Positions 17,047 to 25,965 are shown, counted from the stretch's first letter. The stretch is DNA of 54,196 nt from Dialister histaminiformans (GCF_900103425.1 NZ_FMXA01000005.1:76087-130282); one strand, 5' to 3'. Numbers and translations are program-made. Notes: generated by a model not told the origin, from the letters alone.

Positions 17047-17904
17047 ATGAAAAAACAGCTCATTATTAATGCGGATGATTTTGGTATCCATCTGGCGGTA
17101 AATGAAGCCGTGCGTAAGGCGGCTACAGAAGGAATTCTCACCAGCACATCGCTTATGGCCGGAGGGGATGCCTTTGATGAAGCCGTTGAAATGGCCCGGT
17201 CCATGCCATCCCTGGGCATAGGTATCCATCTCACCCTGGTGGGAGGGATTAAGCCTGTACTGCCGCCGTCTGAAGTGCCGTCCCTGACCTGGGATAACGG
17301 CGTGTTCTGTCATGACTATGGAAAGCTCATTGTTCGGGACCTGGAAGGGAAGATTTCACTTTCCGAGGTCTATGCGGAATGGGACGCCCAGATTCAGAAG
17401 ATTATGAATACCGGGCTGCCGGTAACCCATATGGATGGACATCAGCATATGCATATGTGGCCGCACTTTTATCCCATAGCGAGAGACCTGGCGAAGAAAT
17501 ATCATATTTCCTGCATGCGCGTTCCGGATGAAGATGTCCTGTACGGCATGAAGGATGGACATATTATACGCTGGGCGGCGAAAAACGGATTATCCCTGTT
17601 GTCCCGCATGCACAGGCCGGACCTGAAGAAGAACCATATCCGGACCAATGACCATTTCTTTGGAATGCTCTACGGAGGGCATCTCAGCCCGGAACGTTTT
17701 GCTAAGTTCATACTGCAGACAAAACCGGGAATCACAGAAATCATGTGTCATCCGTCGGCGGATACCCGGGCTATGGAAGATACATTCCACTGGGGATATC
17801 ATGGGGAAGATGAACTGGCCGGACTGCTTGCGGATATTAACCGGGAATTAATAGAGAAAAAGCAGATTAGTCTGATTTCATATAGAGATGTAAGGGAAGA
17901 ATAA
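17047..17904 (+). CDS. ChbG/YdjC (HpnK-like) carbohydrate deacetylase
   Basis: This 285-residue protein has the YdjC-family N-terminus LIINADDFGIHLAVNEAV, where the Asp pair and His bind metal, then GIHLTL, and the conserved THMDGHQHMHMWP metal-site block. Known members remove acetyl groups from oligosaccharides or take part in hopanoid glycolipid synthesis. Its place behind LPS-core genes suggests an envelope sugar substrate, but that is inference. RBS GGACAGGAG precedes the ATG. Confidence 0.85.
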   Translation: MKKQLIINADDFGIHLAVNEAVRKAATEGILTSTSLMAGGDAFDEAVEMARSMPSLGIGIHLTLVGGIKPVLPPSEVPSLTWDNGVFCHDYGKLIVRDLEGKISLSEVYAEWDAQIQKIMNTGLPVTHMDGHQHMHMWPHFYPIARDLAKKYHISCMRVPDEDVLYGMKDGHIIRWAAKNGLSLLSRMHRPDLKKNHIRTNDHFFGMLYGGHLSPERFAKFILQTKPGITEIMCHPSADTRAMEDTFHWGYHGEDELAGLLADINRELIEKKQISLISYRDVREE

Positions 17905-17906
17905 GA

Positions 17907-18359
17907 ATGAAAAACCAGAATCGACAATTTTATCTGGTGGATTTTCAGATACTATCCGAAGCGATAAAGAAAACCATTCAGACAAAGGAATTGCTGAAAG
18001 AAGGGGAAGCCGAAACCATTAATGAAGCGGTAAAAAAGACAGGAATCAGCCGCAGTGCCTACTATAAGTACAAAGATCATGTGGCGCCGGCTCTGGATAT
18101 GCAGGATGATGCCATCGTATCCCTGGCCATTACTACAGTGGATGACATTGCGGTATGCTCCCGGATTCTTCGAAAGATTGCCAAAGGGAAAAACAGGGTA
18201 GTGACCCTGAACAGAGGTCTGCCGGTAAAGAAGCAGACATTGATTTCCCTGGCATTTGAAACCGCGGAAACCAGGAGCGATATAAAGAAACTGATTACCA
18301 ATATTGAGAACATGAAAGGAGTAAAGGACGTCCGTCAGATTGGTGGAGGCGAAGAATAG
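17907..18359 (+). CDS. ACT-domain protein, UPF0735 (PheB-like)
   Basis: This 150-residue protein has an N-terminal helical part with a helix-turn-helix-like stretch (INEAVKKTGISRSAYYKYKDH) and a C-terminal ACT domain (VSLAITTVDDIAVCSRIL... onwards), the arrangement of UPF0735/PheB proteins. ACT domains usually bind amino acids. The function in this family is poorly known, though PheB lies with phenylalanine genes in Bacillus. It starts three bases after the deacetylase stop and is probably co-transcribed. Confidence 0.85.
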   Translation: MKNQNRQFYLVDFQILSEAIKKTIQTKELLKEGEAETINEAVKKTGISRSAYYKYKDHVAPALDMQDDAIVSLAITTVDDIAVCSRILRKIAKGKNRVVTLNRGLPVKKQTLISLAFETAETRSDIKKLITNIENMKGVKDVRQIGGGEE

Positions 18360-18407
18360 AAAAAGTGCGATTTTCCCCGTATTGCTCGTGTTTTACAGGT
18401 GCACAAC

Positions 18408-18436
18408 TTGACAAAAAAACTCAACATGTGTATTCT
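18408..18436 (+). promoter_or_regulatory. Promoter of tRNA-Pro
   Basis: TTGACA (18408-18413) and TATTCT (18431-18436) are separated by exactly 17 bases, a near-consensus sigma-70/sigma-A promoter. The tRNA begins about 14 bases after the -10 box, so little or no 5' leader is expected. htpX may be transcribed from here as well. Confidence 0.8.
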
Positions 18437-18449
18437 TGTAGTGTACTGG

Positions 18450-18526
18450 CGGGACGTAGCTCAGCTTGGTAGAGCGCTACCTTGGGGTGGTAGAGGTCGC
18501 ATGTTCGAATCATGTCGTTCCGACCA
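18450..18526 (+). tRNA. tRNA-Pro (anticodon GGG)
   Basis: The acceptor stem CGGGACG pairs with CGTTCCG, and A73 and an encoded CCA follow (18524-18526). The D arm contains AGCTCAGCTTGGTAGAGC, the anticodon stem is CTACC/GGTAG with loop TTGGGGT (anticodon GGG), and the T arm has GTTCGAATC. It reads CCC and CCU. Total length is 77 bases. A short T-run follows, so some transcripts may end there. Confidence 0.96.
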
Positions 18527-18556
18527 TTTTTTTAATATTAAAGAGAGGTCATCTTT

Positions 18557-19408
18557 ATGAACAGAATCAAATCCGTAATGCTTTTGACCCTGCTCAGTTT
18601 GCTTTTGATGGCTATCGGTGGGGTATTTGGTGGCCGTCAGGGTGCACTGATTATGCTGCTGGTTTCTTTTGTCATTAATTTCATCAGCTATTGGAATTCT
18701 GACAAAATTGCTCTTGCAAGTTACCGGGCACAGCCTATCTCTCCTGAGCAGGCGCCGGAACTACATAAACTGGTGAAACAGCTGGCAGATAATGCAGGAA
18801 TTGCTACGCCGAGACTGTATCTCATCCCTACCGATGTACCCAATGCATTTGCTACGGGCAGAGATGATAAGCATGCAGCGGTTGCTGTGACAGAAGGTCT
18901 GCTTCGCATTTTGAATCGTGACGAGGTAGCTGGAGTTATCAGCCATGAACTTTCACATATCAAACACCGCGATACACTGGTAATGACACTGGCCGCATCT
19001 CTGGCCTCTGCTATCAGCTATATCGCTAACATTGCTCAGTGGGGCCTTATTTTCGGGCACCGCGGTGATGACAGGGAAGGGAATCCTCTGGCTCTGTTAC
19101 TCACTATCATTGTTGCTCCTATCGCAGCTACCCTTATTCAGCTTGCGTTGTCCCGTTCAAGGGAATTTATGGCGGATGCATCCGGAGCGGCAATCAGTGG
19201 AAAACCACTGGCACTGGCGAGTGCTTTGCAGAAACTTGACGATTATGCACATAATCGCGTTCTGCCAGGTGCTAAGCCGGAAACCGAAGGGCTGTTCATC
19301 ATTAACCCGCTTTGCGGAAAAGGCGGCCTTCAGAATATGTTTTCAACGCATCCTTCTACGGAAGAGCGTATTGAAAAGCTGCGCGAAATTGCAGCAAATA
19401 TGAATTAA
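18557..19408 (+). CDS. htpX: Membrane zinc metalloprotease HtpX
   Basis: This 283-residue M48B protease takes part in quality control of inner-membrane proteins. Two hydrophobic segments lie at the N-terminus (about residues 6-24 and 30-47), the zinc site HELSH is at about 130-134, and a further membrane pair follows. The downstream Glu-containing block SREFMADASGAA supplies the third ligand. RBS AGAGAGG precedes the ATG. It lies 30 bases behind tRNA-Pro. Confidence 0.94.
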   Translation: MNRIKSVMLLTLLSLLLMAIGGVFGGRQGALIMLLVSFVINFISYWNSDKIALASYRAQPISPEQAPELHKLVKQLADNAGIATPRLYLIPTDVPNAFATGRDDKHAAVAVTEGLLRILNRDEVAGVISHELSHIKHRDTLVMTLAASLASAISYIANIAQWGLIFGHRGDDREGNPLALLLTIIVAPIAATLIQLALSRSREFMADASGAAISGKPLALASALQKLDDYAHNRVLPGAKPETEGLFIINPLCGKGGLQNMFSTHPSTEERIEKLREIAANMN

Positions 19409-19427
19409 TTGTAAGGAGGAACTACTC

Positions 19428-19844
19428 ATGGCGGTAGAAAAGACACTGGTACTGGTTAAGCCGGACGGAGTAAGAAAACACATTTGCGGAGAAATCATTT
19501 CCCGTTTTGAAAGAAAGGGACTGGCTCTCCACGCTGTAAAGATGGTTAACGTTTCTGTAGAACTCGCTAAGAAGCATTATGGCGAACACGAAGGTAAGCC
19601 ATTCTTCCAGTCTCTCATTGACTTCATCACTTCTGGCCCGGTTCTGGCTATGGTTATTGAAGGCAACAATGCGGTAGCAGCAGTTCGTCAGATCAATGGC
19701 GCAACTGATCCGCTGAAGGCTGCACCAGGCTCCATCCGTGGTGACTTCGGTACCTGCATCGATGAAAACATCGTTCATGCATCCGATGCTCCGGAAACTG
19801 CAGCAAGAGAAATCGGACTCTGGTTCCCGGAACTGTCTGACTAA
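19428..19844 (+). CDS. ndk: Nucleoside diphosphate kinase
   Basis: This 138-residue enzyme transfers the gamma phosphate between nucleoside triphosphates and diphosphates. The N-terminus TLVLVKPDGVRK and the block GSIRGDFG are conserved; the active-site His lies in NIVHASDAPETA. Length is normal for the family. A strong RBS, AAGGAGG, precedes the ATG, and a clear terminator follows the gene. Confidence 0.97.
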   Translation: MAVEKTLVLVKPDGVRKHICGEIISRFERKGLALHAVKMVNVSVELAKKHYGEHEGKPFFQSLIDFITSGPVLAMVIEGNNAVAAVRQINGATDPLKAAPGSIRGDFGTCIDENIVHASDAPETAAREIGLWFPELSD

Positions 19845-19886
19845 TCTGATGAGTTTTCTGACAAATAACACCTTATAAAGGTACAT

Positions 19887-19927
19887 AAATGGGACATTCC
19901 AGGCGAATGTCTCATTTTGTTTTTATA
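19887..19927 (+). terminator. Terminator after ndk
   Basis: The stem AAATGGGACATTC (19887-19899) pairs with GAATGTCTCATTT (19904-19916) with one G-T pair and a four-base loop, and TGTTTTTATAG follows. This is a standard intrinsic terminator ending the htpX-ndk unit. Confidence 0.85.
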
Positions 19928-19946
19928 GTAAAAGATGGAGGAAAAA

Positions 19947-22364
19947 ATGGAGATACTGGCACCGGCAGGTTCACCGGAACTTCTGTATGCGGCGGTTGAA
20001 GCAGGAGCTGACGCTGTTTATCTTGGGGGAAAATTATTCAGCGCCAGACGGTTCGCCGGAAATTTCACAAACGAAGAAATGGAAGAGGCCGTTCATTTCT
20101 GTCATGCCCGTAATGTAGCGGTATACGTAACTCTGAATACCCTGATTGCGGATCAGGAAATGAAAGATGCTGTGCCTTATCTCCGTTTTCTCGATTCCAT
20201 TGCCATTGACGGACTGCTTGTGCAGGATTTGGGAGTGGCCCGGCTGGCTCACGAAATCGTTCCGAATCTGCCGCTTCATGCCAGCACACAGATGACGGTA
20301 AGCAATCTGGCCGGCGTGAAGTTTCTGGAATCCCTTAATTTCCGTCGTGTCGTACTTTCCCGCGAACTGTCTCTGGAAGAAATAGAATATATCGCCAATA
20401 ACTGTGATGTGGAAATTGAAATCTTTGTACATGGTGCGTTATGTGTCTGCTACTCCGGACAATGCCTTATGAGCAGCTTCATCGGCGGGCGAAGCGGGAA
20501 CCGTGGTGCCTGTGCCCAGCCATGCCGCATGCCCTATAACCTTACCAATGCGTCCGGTGAACCATTCCCATCGCAGAACGGAAAATATCTTATCAGTCTC
20601 AAAGATATGAGCGGACTGGAAGATATAGAACGTCTGGCCCATTCCAGAGTAGCGTCCTTAAAAATTGAAGGCCGTATGAAGAGCCCGGAATATGTGTATG
20701 ACGTAGTATCTTCTTACCGCACAGCGCTGGATATGGTGGAAGAAGGGAAAAAGCCGGATCTGGAAAGCCTGAAAAAACGTCTGGAACGGCGTTTCTACCG
20801 TGGATTTACCGCGTCCTACTATCATGACCGCCCGGGAGCGGATATGATGACCGGCATTATCCCGGGGAACCGCGGCGTAGAAGCCGGCCGCGTCCTTTCC
20901 GCGAAACATCACAGCTTTACCTTTAAGGATACCTATGGTATCGGCAGAGAAGAAATACTCGGCATTTCCTATATCGGGAAGAATAAGAGCATGATCTTTG
21001 TTCCGGAAAAGGATATTTTCCGGGATAAGGGAAACCGGTACAGTTGTCTGGCGGAAACGCAGCCGGAAGAAAACAGCATGGTGTACTGGCAGATTAAAGA
21101 AGATAAGTACCATATTTCACCGGCTCATTCTCAGAGAAAACGGGTGGTGGATTTTGCTGTATATGCTATGCCGGATGCTCCACTTCAGTTGCTGATGACC
21201 GACCGGGATAACCATATGGTCTCTCTGGAATCCCCGGCTCCTTGCCAGAAAGCCCTTAAAAGGGTAACCACCCGGGAAGAGGCGGAAAAACAGCTGGGGC
21301 GTCTTGGAGACACCCCGTTTGCTCTGGGAACCGTGCATCTGGAAAATGATGGATGCATGATTCCAAGAAGCGTACTTAATGAACTGAGACAGCAGGCAAC
21401 TGCAGAATTGACCGCCATACTGGAAAAGGAATTCGTGCAGAAGACCCATAATTTTAAAGACCATCCAGTACATTTGCCCGATGTACCTCAGGCACATTTT
21501 TCCATGAAACCTCAGATCTCCGTACGCGCGGAAACTGTGGAACAGGTAGAGGAAGCTCTCCGTGCCGGAGCCGGAGAAATCGTATTTGGCGGAGAATCCT
21601 ATCACCATCGCGCAATTCCACTCAGCGATTATGAAAAGGCTGTGGAACTGGCGCATAACGCTCAGGCAAAGATTATTTTCGCGGCACCGCGCCTCCTTCG
21701 GGAAAAGCATACTGAACGGTATCTGAAGCAGCTGAAACAGCTGACCGCGCTGCGCCCGGATGCCATGGAAATTTCTTTTCTTGGTCAGATGGACTGGGTG
21801 GATGAATATATGAAAGGAATACCCCTGGTGGGCGGTGCTTCACTGAATATATTCAATACAGAAGCACTCCGTACCGTGGAAAAGCTGGGATTCTCAGGAC
21901 AGGCTCTGTCCCCGGAGCTAACCATTTCACAGATTCATCGCATAGCACAGGAATCCCGGATTCCTGTATCAGCTACCGTATATGGACGAAGCGAGATGAT
22001 GGTTTCTGAATACTGTGCCATTGAAGCTGTCCTGACTAATGGGGAAAAGAAGAAATGTCCGGGCGTCTGTATGAAAGACAGCTATTTCCTCAAAGATAAA
22101 GAAGGGCATATGTTCCCGCTTAGGACCGATGAATACTGCCACATGCACATCCTCAACAGCCGCATACTGGATATGCGCCCCTATGTACATAAGCTGGTTC
22201 ATGCAGGGCTAAACCGCCTCTGTGTGGATGTAAGGGCAGGGGACGAACCCGCATATTCACTGGTAAAATCTTTCATGGACATTCTTTCTGGCCGGAAGGA
22301 GGCTCCTTCTGCAGAAAGCAGCGGGGAAATAACCCGAGGTCACTTTTTACGAGGTGTATTGTAA
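19947..22364 (+). CDS. Peptidase U32 family protein (RNA hydroxylation type)
   Basis: This long U32-family protein (about 805 residues) begins MEILAPAGSPELLYAAVEAG and carries the signature EIFVHGALCVCYSGQCLMSS with a following GNRGACAQPCR. Conserved Cys residues in this block are linked to an iron-sulfur cofactor in tRNA/rRNA hydroxylases such as RlhA and TrhP, so a role in RNA hydroxylation is more likely than proteolysis. A second TIM-like half lies after residue 520. I prefer ATG 19947 over 19935, because GGAGG lies five bases before it. The stop abuts mutS2. Confidence 0.85.
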   Translation: MEILAPAGSPELLYAAVEAGADAVYLGGKLFSARRFAGNFTNEEMEEAVHFCHARNVAVYVTLNTLIADQEMKDAVPYLRFLDSIAIDGLLVQDLGVARLAHEIVPNLPLHASTQMTVSNLAGVKFLESLNFRRVVLSRELSLEEIEYIANNCDVEIEIFVHGALCVCYSGQCLMSSFIGGRSGNRGACAQPCRMPYNLTNASGEPFPSQNGKYLISLKDMSGLEDIERLAHSRVASLKIEGRMKSPEYVYDVVSSYRTALDMVEEGKKPDLESLKKRLERRFYRGFTASYYHDRPGADMMTGIIPGNRGVEAGRVLSAKHHSFTFKDTYGIGREEILGISYIGKNKSMIFVPEKDIFRDKGNRYSCLAETQPEENSMVYWQIKEDKYHISPAHSQRKRVVDFAVYAMPDAPLQLLMTDRDNHMVSLESPAPCQKALKRVTTREEAEKQLGRLGDTPFALGTVHLENDGCMIPRSVLNELRQQATAELTAILEKEFVQKTHNFKDHPVHLPDVPQAHFSMKPQISVRAETVEQVEEALRAGAGEIVFGGESYHHRAIPLSDYEKAVELAHNAQAKIIFAAPRLLREKHTERYLKQLKQLTALRPDAMEISFLGQMDWVDEYMKGIPLVGGASLNIFNTEALRTVEKLGFSGQALSPELTISQIHRIAQESRIPVSATVYGRSEMMVSEYCAIEAVLTNGEKKKCPGVCMKDSYFLKDKEGHMFPLRTDEYCHMHILNSRILDMRPYVHKLVHAGLNRLCVDVRAGDEPAYSLVKSFMDILSGRKEAPSAESSGEITRGHFLRGVL

Positions 22365-24731
22365 ATGAATGAACAGGTTCTTCACACACTGGAATTTGAT
22401 GAAATAAGAAAAATGCTGGCTTCTCGTGCCGTTTCCGGTCTGGCCAAGAAAATGGCCATGGAATGGGTGCCGTCTTCTGAGCAGAGCGTTATCCAGGAAT
22501 GGCTCACTGAAACGGAAGAAGCCACAATCTGCCTGCAGAAAGAAATTGCCACACCGCTGGGAGAAACCCATGATGTGGGGCCTTTGCTGGAAAAGGCGGA
22601 AAAAGATATTCCGGCAACACCACAGGAATTTATGGATCTTTCCGCTACGCTCTCCACACACAGCCGTATGCATCATTACTTTGAAGGCGACCGGCATATG
22701 GTGTACCCGGCACTGGAATCTCTCGCTATGCTCATGCAGCCTATGGATGACCTTATGCGCCGGATTGACCGGGTTTTTGAAGAAAACGGGAATATCCGGG
22801 ATGATGCGTCCCCGAAGCTGCACAGGATACGCAGCGAGATGGAAAACCTGAAATCCAGACTCCGTCGTTCTCTTCAGCGGATACTTCACGACAGAAATCA
22901 GGCCTCCTATTTTCAGGACAATATTATCACCCAGAGAAACGGGCGCTATGTACTTCCGGTAAAGGAAGAATACCGGTATAAGTTTGACGGCATTGTTCAT
23001 GACCGGTCGTCTACAGGACAGACGCTGTACATGGAACCAATGATTTCCGTTCAGCTTAACAACGATCTGGCAGAAGCAGCAGTGAGTGAAAAGGCGGAAA
23101 TTCATGCCATTCTGGAGCAGCTCACCAGAGAAGTAAAAAAGTCCGCTTACTCGATTCGTGAAAATGCAAAACTGGCTACCAGGATTGAATTTATCTTTGC
23201 CAGAGGAACACTGGCCATGGATATGCATGCGGTGCGTGCCGTGTATTCTTCCGAAGGGCAGGTAAACCTGAAAGAGGCACGCCATCCGCTTATTAATCCG
23301 AAAAAGGTGGTCCCTGTATCCATACCGCTGGGTATTGATTACAAGATACTCATCATCACCGGATCCAACGCAGGCGGCAAGACCATTTCCATTAAGACAC
23401 TGGGACTTCTGGCACTGATGAATCAGGCCGGTCTGTTCATACCGGCAAAAGAAGGTTCCACACTCCCTGTGTTCAACCATTTCTATGCCATCATCGGGGA
23501 TGATCAGAGCATTCAGTACAACCTGTCCACCTTCTCCAGCTATATCACCAAGCTGTCCGGATTCCTCGGCACCTGCGATTCCCATGATCTGGTTATACTG
23601 GACGAACTGGGATCAGGTACTGACCCGATTGAAGGCGCAGCACTGGCGGAAGCAGTTACGGAATATCTCTATAAAAAAGGCGTACCCACCATTATCACAT
23701 CTCATTTCAGCGAAATGAAGAAACTGGCTTATGAGACGGAAGGTATTGAAAACGCATTTGTTGAATTCAATGAAGTCACACTGATGCCGACCTATCATCT
23801 CATTATTGGGGTAGCAGGAAACAGTAATGCATTCAGCATATGCAAACGCCTGGGCCTGGTGGATGAAGTCATAGCCAGGGCGGAAAAACTCAAGGAAAAC
23901 TCACCATATCACAATATGGAATCCGTTATGGCCAACCTGAACCAGCAGATGCAGAACGTAGAAAAGGAAAAGATACGCCTGTCATCCATGGTAAAAGAAG
24001 CAGAAGAACTGAGGAATGATCTGAAGCAGGAAAGCGAAATTCTCTTTGAAAAGCGAAGGAAAATTCTGGATAAGACCAGAGAAGAAGCTGAAAGCATCAA
24101 GAGAAACCTTCGTGTACAGTCTGAGAATATCATTAAAGACCTGAAGAAGAGAGCATCCCAGATGGACAGAGAAGGACTCAATGCCCATATCAGCAAAGTA
24201 CGCGGCCGCGTCAACGGAATGAGTATTCCAAAGAATAAACTGGAAGCTAAACGTGAACGGCCAGAAGAATTCAACGTAGGGGATACCGTATATATTGATA
24301 CCCTGGGGAGCAATGGCACCATTCAGTCCGTTTCCGGAAAGAAAATAACTGTCCTCTGCGGCATCATCCGGGCGACCGTAGACAAGAAAAACTGCTTCCT
24401 CCCGCAACGCGGTGCCGATGCCCCAACACCCAAAGCATCCACCCGTATTCATGCAGGACGTAAAAAATACGTAGACCCATCGGTTACCCAGGTTAAAACC
24501 AGCATCAATCTGCTGGGAAAGACCGTAGATGAAGCCATCCCCGAAATTGACCGCTTCCTCAACGAAGCCTTTATGGCAGGCATATCCCCGGTACAGATTA
24601 TCCACGGAAAAGGAACCGGAAGCCTTCGCGCAGGCATCCACAAATACCTCCGAACACTCAACTTCGTATCCGAATTCCACCTCGCCAACCCCCAGAACGG
24701 CGGGGCCGGAGTAACAGAAGTGTATTTTTGA
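22365..24731 (+). CDS. mutS2: MutS2 family ATPase/endonuclease
   Basis: This 788-residue MutS2 protein has the clamp and lever part at residues 1-300, the Walker A motif ITGSNAGGKT at about 327-336, Walker B in LVILDELGSGTDP, a long charged coiled coil, and a C-terminal Smr domain with IHGKGTGSLRAGIH. MutS2 suppresses recombination, and some members act on collided ribosomes. The start follows the U32 gene stop directly, so the two are translationally coupled. Confidence 0.96.
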   Translation: MNEQVLHTLEFDEIRKMLASRAVSGLAKKMAMEWVPSSEQSVIQEWLTETEEATICLQKEIATPLGETHDVGPLLEKAEKDIPATPQEFMDLSATLSTHSRMHHYFEGDRHMVYPALESLAMLMQPMDDLMRRIDRVFEENGNIRDDASPKLHRIRSEMENLKSRLRRSLQRILHDRNQASYFQDNIITQRNGRYVLPVKEEYRYKFDGIVHDRSSTGQTLYMEPMISVQLNNDLAEAAVSEKAEIHAILEQLTREVKKSAYSIRENAKLATRIEFIFARGTLAMDMHAVRAVYSSEGQVNLKEARHPLINPKKVVPVSIPLGIDYKILIITGSNAGGKTISIKTLGLLALMNQAGLFIPAKEGSTLPVFNHFYAIIGDDQSIQYNLSTFSSYITKLSGFLGTCDSHDLVILDELGSGTDPIEGAALAEAVTEYLYKKGVPTIITSHFSEMKKLAYETEGIENAFVEFNEVTLMPTYHLIIGVAGNSNAFSICKRLGLVDEVIARAEKLKENSPYHNMESVMANLNQQMQNVEKEKIRLSSMVKEAEELRNDLKQESEILFEKRRKILDKTREEAESIKRNLRVQSENIIKDLKKRASQMDREGLNAHISKVRGRVNGMSIPKNKLEAKRERPEEFNVGDTVYIDTLGSNGTIQSVSGKKITVLCGIIRATVDKKNCFLPQRGADAPTPKASTRIHAGRKKYVDPSVTQVKTSINLLGKTVDEAIPEIDRFLNEAFMAGISPVQIIHGKGTGSLRAGIHKYLRTLNFVSEFHLANPQNGGAGVTEVYF

Positions 24732-24890
24732 GCTCATAAATGAGCTCAAGGGCTGTGTGAATTGCTTACAATTCACAAGGTTGTATAAGCGTTCTGCCTA
24801 TAAGGCGGTGTCTTAACATCAAAAGACAGGGCTGTGTACTCCCCGGAGGGAAGTACAGGGGGTGGATACTGCGTATGGCCTTATAGATAA
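24732..24890. repeat. Chain of hairpins, AGCC-linker type
   Basis: Directly after mutS2 come perfect stems TGAGCTCAT/ATGAGCTCA, TGTGAATT/AATTCACA, TGTCTT/AAGACA (around TTGATGTT on the minus strand) and TGTACT/AGTACA. The linkers read AGGGCTG, AGGTTG and AGGGCTG. Read on the minus strand, this is hairpin-ACAGCCCTT-hairpin, the same layout as 25826-25965. The block ends in GTGGATACTGCGTATGGCC, a module also seen inverted elsewhere. No gene is present. Confidence 0.65.
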
Positions 24891-24893
24891 CGT

Positions 24894-24937
24894 AAAAGGA
24901 GGAAAGAATCTGATTTTACAGATTCTTTCCTCCTTTT
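24894..24937. terminator. Bidirectional terminator
   Basis: A perfect 19-bp stem starts AAAAGGAGGAAAG at 24894 and ends CTTTCCTCCTTTT at 24937 with a short ATTTTAC loop. A-rich and T-rich flanks let it work in both directions. It would end mutS2 transcripts and also any minus-strand transcript from the decayed region to the right. Confidence 0.85.
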
Positions 24938-25050
24938 AACTGTTCTTTCAGGAAAAGTGTTGTTTTTAATGTCAATAGAGCTTGAGCGGCTTCCTACAGC
25001 CTTGCGTACTTTGTAAAGGTGTGCACCGCCTGTGAGATAGGCTCATCTTA

Positions 25051-25366
25051 TTATTCTTGTGGCTCCATTGTCTGCAGACGTTTTATCAAGCGGATGAGTT
25101 TCCAGCGTGTGGTGTCGATATGTTTTGTAAATTTCTGGAAGTGGGGTTCTGAAATCATTTTTTGCCCTATAGCGATTTCAGCTATGGCTTCCATTTCCTT
25201 CTGCGATATTTAACGTCACAGAAGTACATGCCCGGCGAAGTTGATCTGAGAGATTGTATTTTTCCTGTTTTGGAAAAATCTTGATTAATTCATAAGATAA
25301 ATTAACCAGATGCAAAGCATCCTGATAAACAGACAGAGTTTTAAAACTTCCCCTCATTTTTCCCAC
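25051..25366 (-). pseudogene. Broken four-helix-bundle protein gene (23S rRNA IVS family)
   Basis: From ATG 25366 the minus strand encodes GSFKTLSVYQDALHLVNLSY... through RRACTSVTLNIAEGNGS, the N-terminal half of the S23/IVS-encoded four-helix-bundle family, and then stops. In another frame the same strand continues as EAIAEIAIGQKMISE...LIKRLQTMEPQE to a stop at 25051, which resembles the family's C-terminal helix. A frameshift plus an internal deletion would explain the gap between halves. An RBS (AAGGAG) and an extended -10 (TGCTATAAT, 25406-25414) remain intact. Members are usually about 115-125 residues. Confidence 0.7.
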
Positions 25367-25405
25367 ACTCCTTAAAAATATTACAAATAATTATACCCTC
25401 TTGTA

Positions 25406-25414
25406 ATTATAGCA
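25406..25414 (-). promoter_or_regulatory. Extended -10 promoter of the broken four-helix gene
   Basis: On the minus strand TGCTATAAT matches the extended -10 consensus TGnTATAAT. A second TATAAT lies 15 bases downstream at 25391-25396. The start codon follows about 40 bases after the first box. Confidence 0.5.
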
Positions 25415-25533
25415 TGAAAAGAAGATAAATCCCGATTAAACGATAAGGACAGAGATAAGGGACAAATGGGATCTAAAGTGGAGGAGAAGAGAGATTCTTA
25501 TTAGGCGAATTGCAAGAAATAACGCAACACTTC

Positions 25534-25812
25534 TCACAAATTAGAAATTTCCTGTGTAAACATCTCTGATGCAGACCTGAATCCAAGACATTTTCGTGGT
25601 CTTTCATTAATCAATGACACGCTTCTATCCAGCTCTTCCTGATTGATGGCAGAGAATAATGTACACTTAGGATAAAATTCTCTGAGCAGGCCATTGGAAT
25701 TTTCATTGGCTCCGCGTTACCATGAGGAATATGCCTCTGCAAAATAGAAGGGAATGCCCATGGCCTCTATCTCCCGGAAACAGGCAAATTCCTTCCCTCT
25801 GTCTGATGCCTG
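25534..25812 (-). pseudogene. IS30-family transposase remnant
   Basis: The minus strand reads SDRGKEFACFREIEAMGIPFYFAEAYSSW, a TAA stop (25717-25719), then RGANENSNGLLREFYP and on to INERPRKCLGFRSASEMF and a normal end. This is the C-terminal catalytic part of an IS30 transposase, with the family's WERG(T/A)NEN motif. The conserved Glu codon GAA has become TAA, removing a catalytic residue. The N-terminal two thirds are gone; homology stops where a hairpin chain begins. The IS ends were not identified. Confidence 0.85.
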
Positions 25813-25825
25813 CATTTTCTTTTAC

Positions 25826-25965
25826 AAAAAAATGCTATACGCAGTATCCACCCTTGCAATCTTGAAGGGATTGCACAGCCTTGGCCATATGATATTAAGC
25901 CACAGCCTTGTGAATTTCTATGAAATTCACACAGCCCCAAGAATGCAAAGTCATTCTTGAAATCC
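25826..25965. repeat. Chain of hairpins, AGCC-linker type
   Basis: In order, the stems are TGCAATC/GATTGCA, TGGC/GCCA (around a TGATATTA-like loop), GTGAATTT/AAATTCAC and AAGAATG/CATTCTT. The linkers are CAGCCTT, ACAGCCTT and ACAGCCCC. The block opens with ATACGCAGTATCCACCC. The stems are unrelated to one another, while the linkers are nearly constant. The chain abuts the truncated IS30 gene. Confidence 0.7.

Noticed and set aside
18557-18678. Start of htpX inside the tRNA-overlapping frame at 18466
   Set aside because: That frame crosses tRNA-Pro and is out of phase with htpX; ATG 18557 has an RBS and the normal HtpX start.
24732-25965. CRISPR array
   Set aside because: Here the spacers are conserved and the hairpins vary, unit length is irregular, and no cas gene is present.
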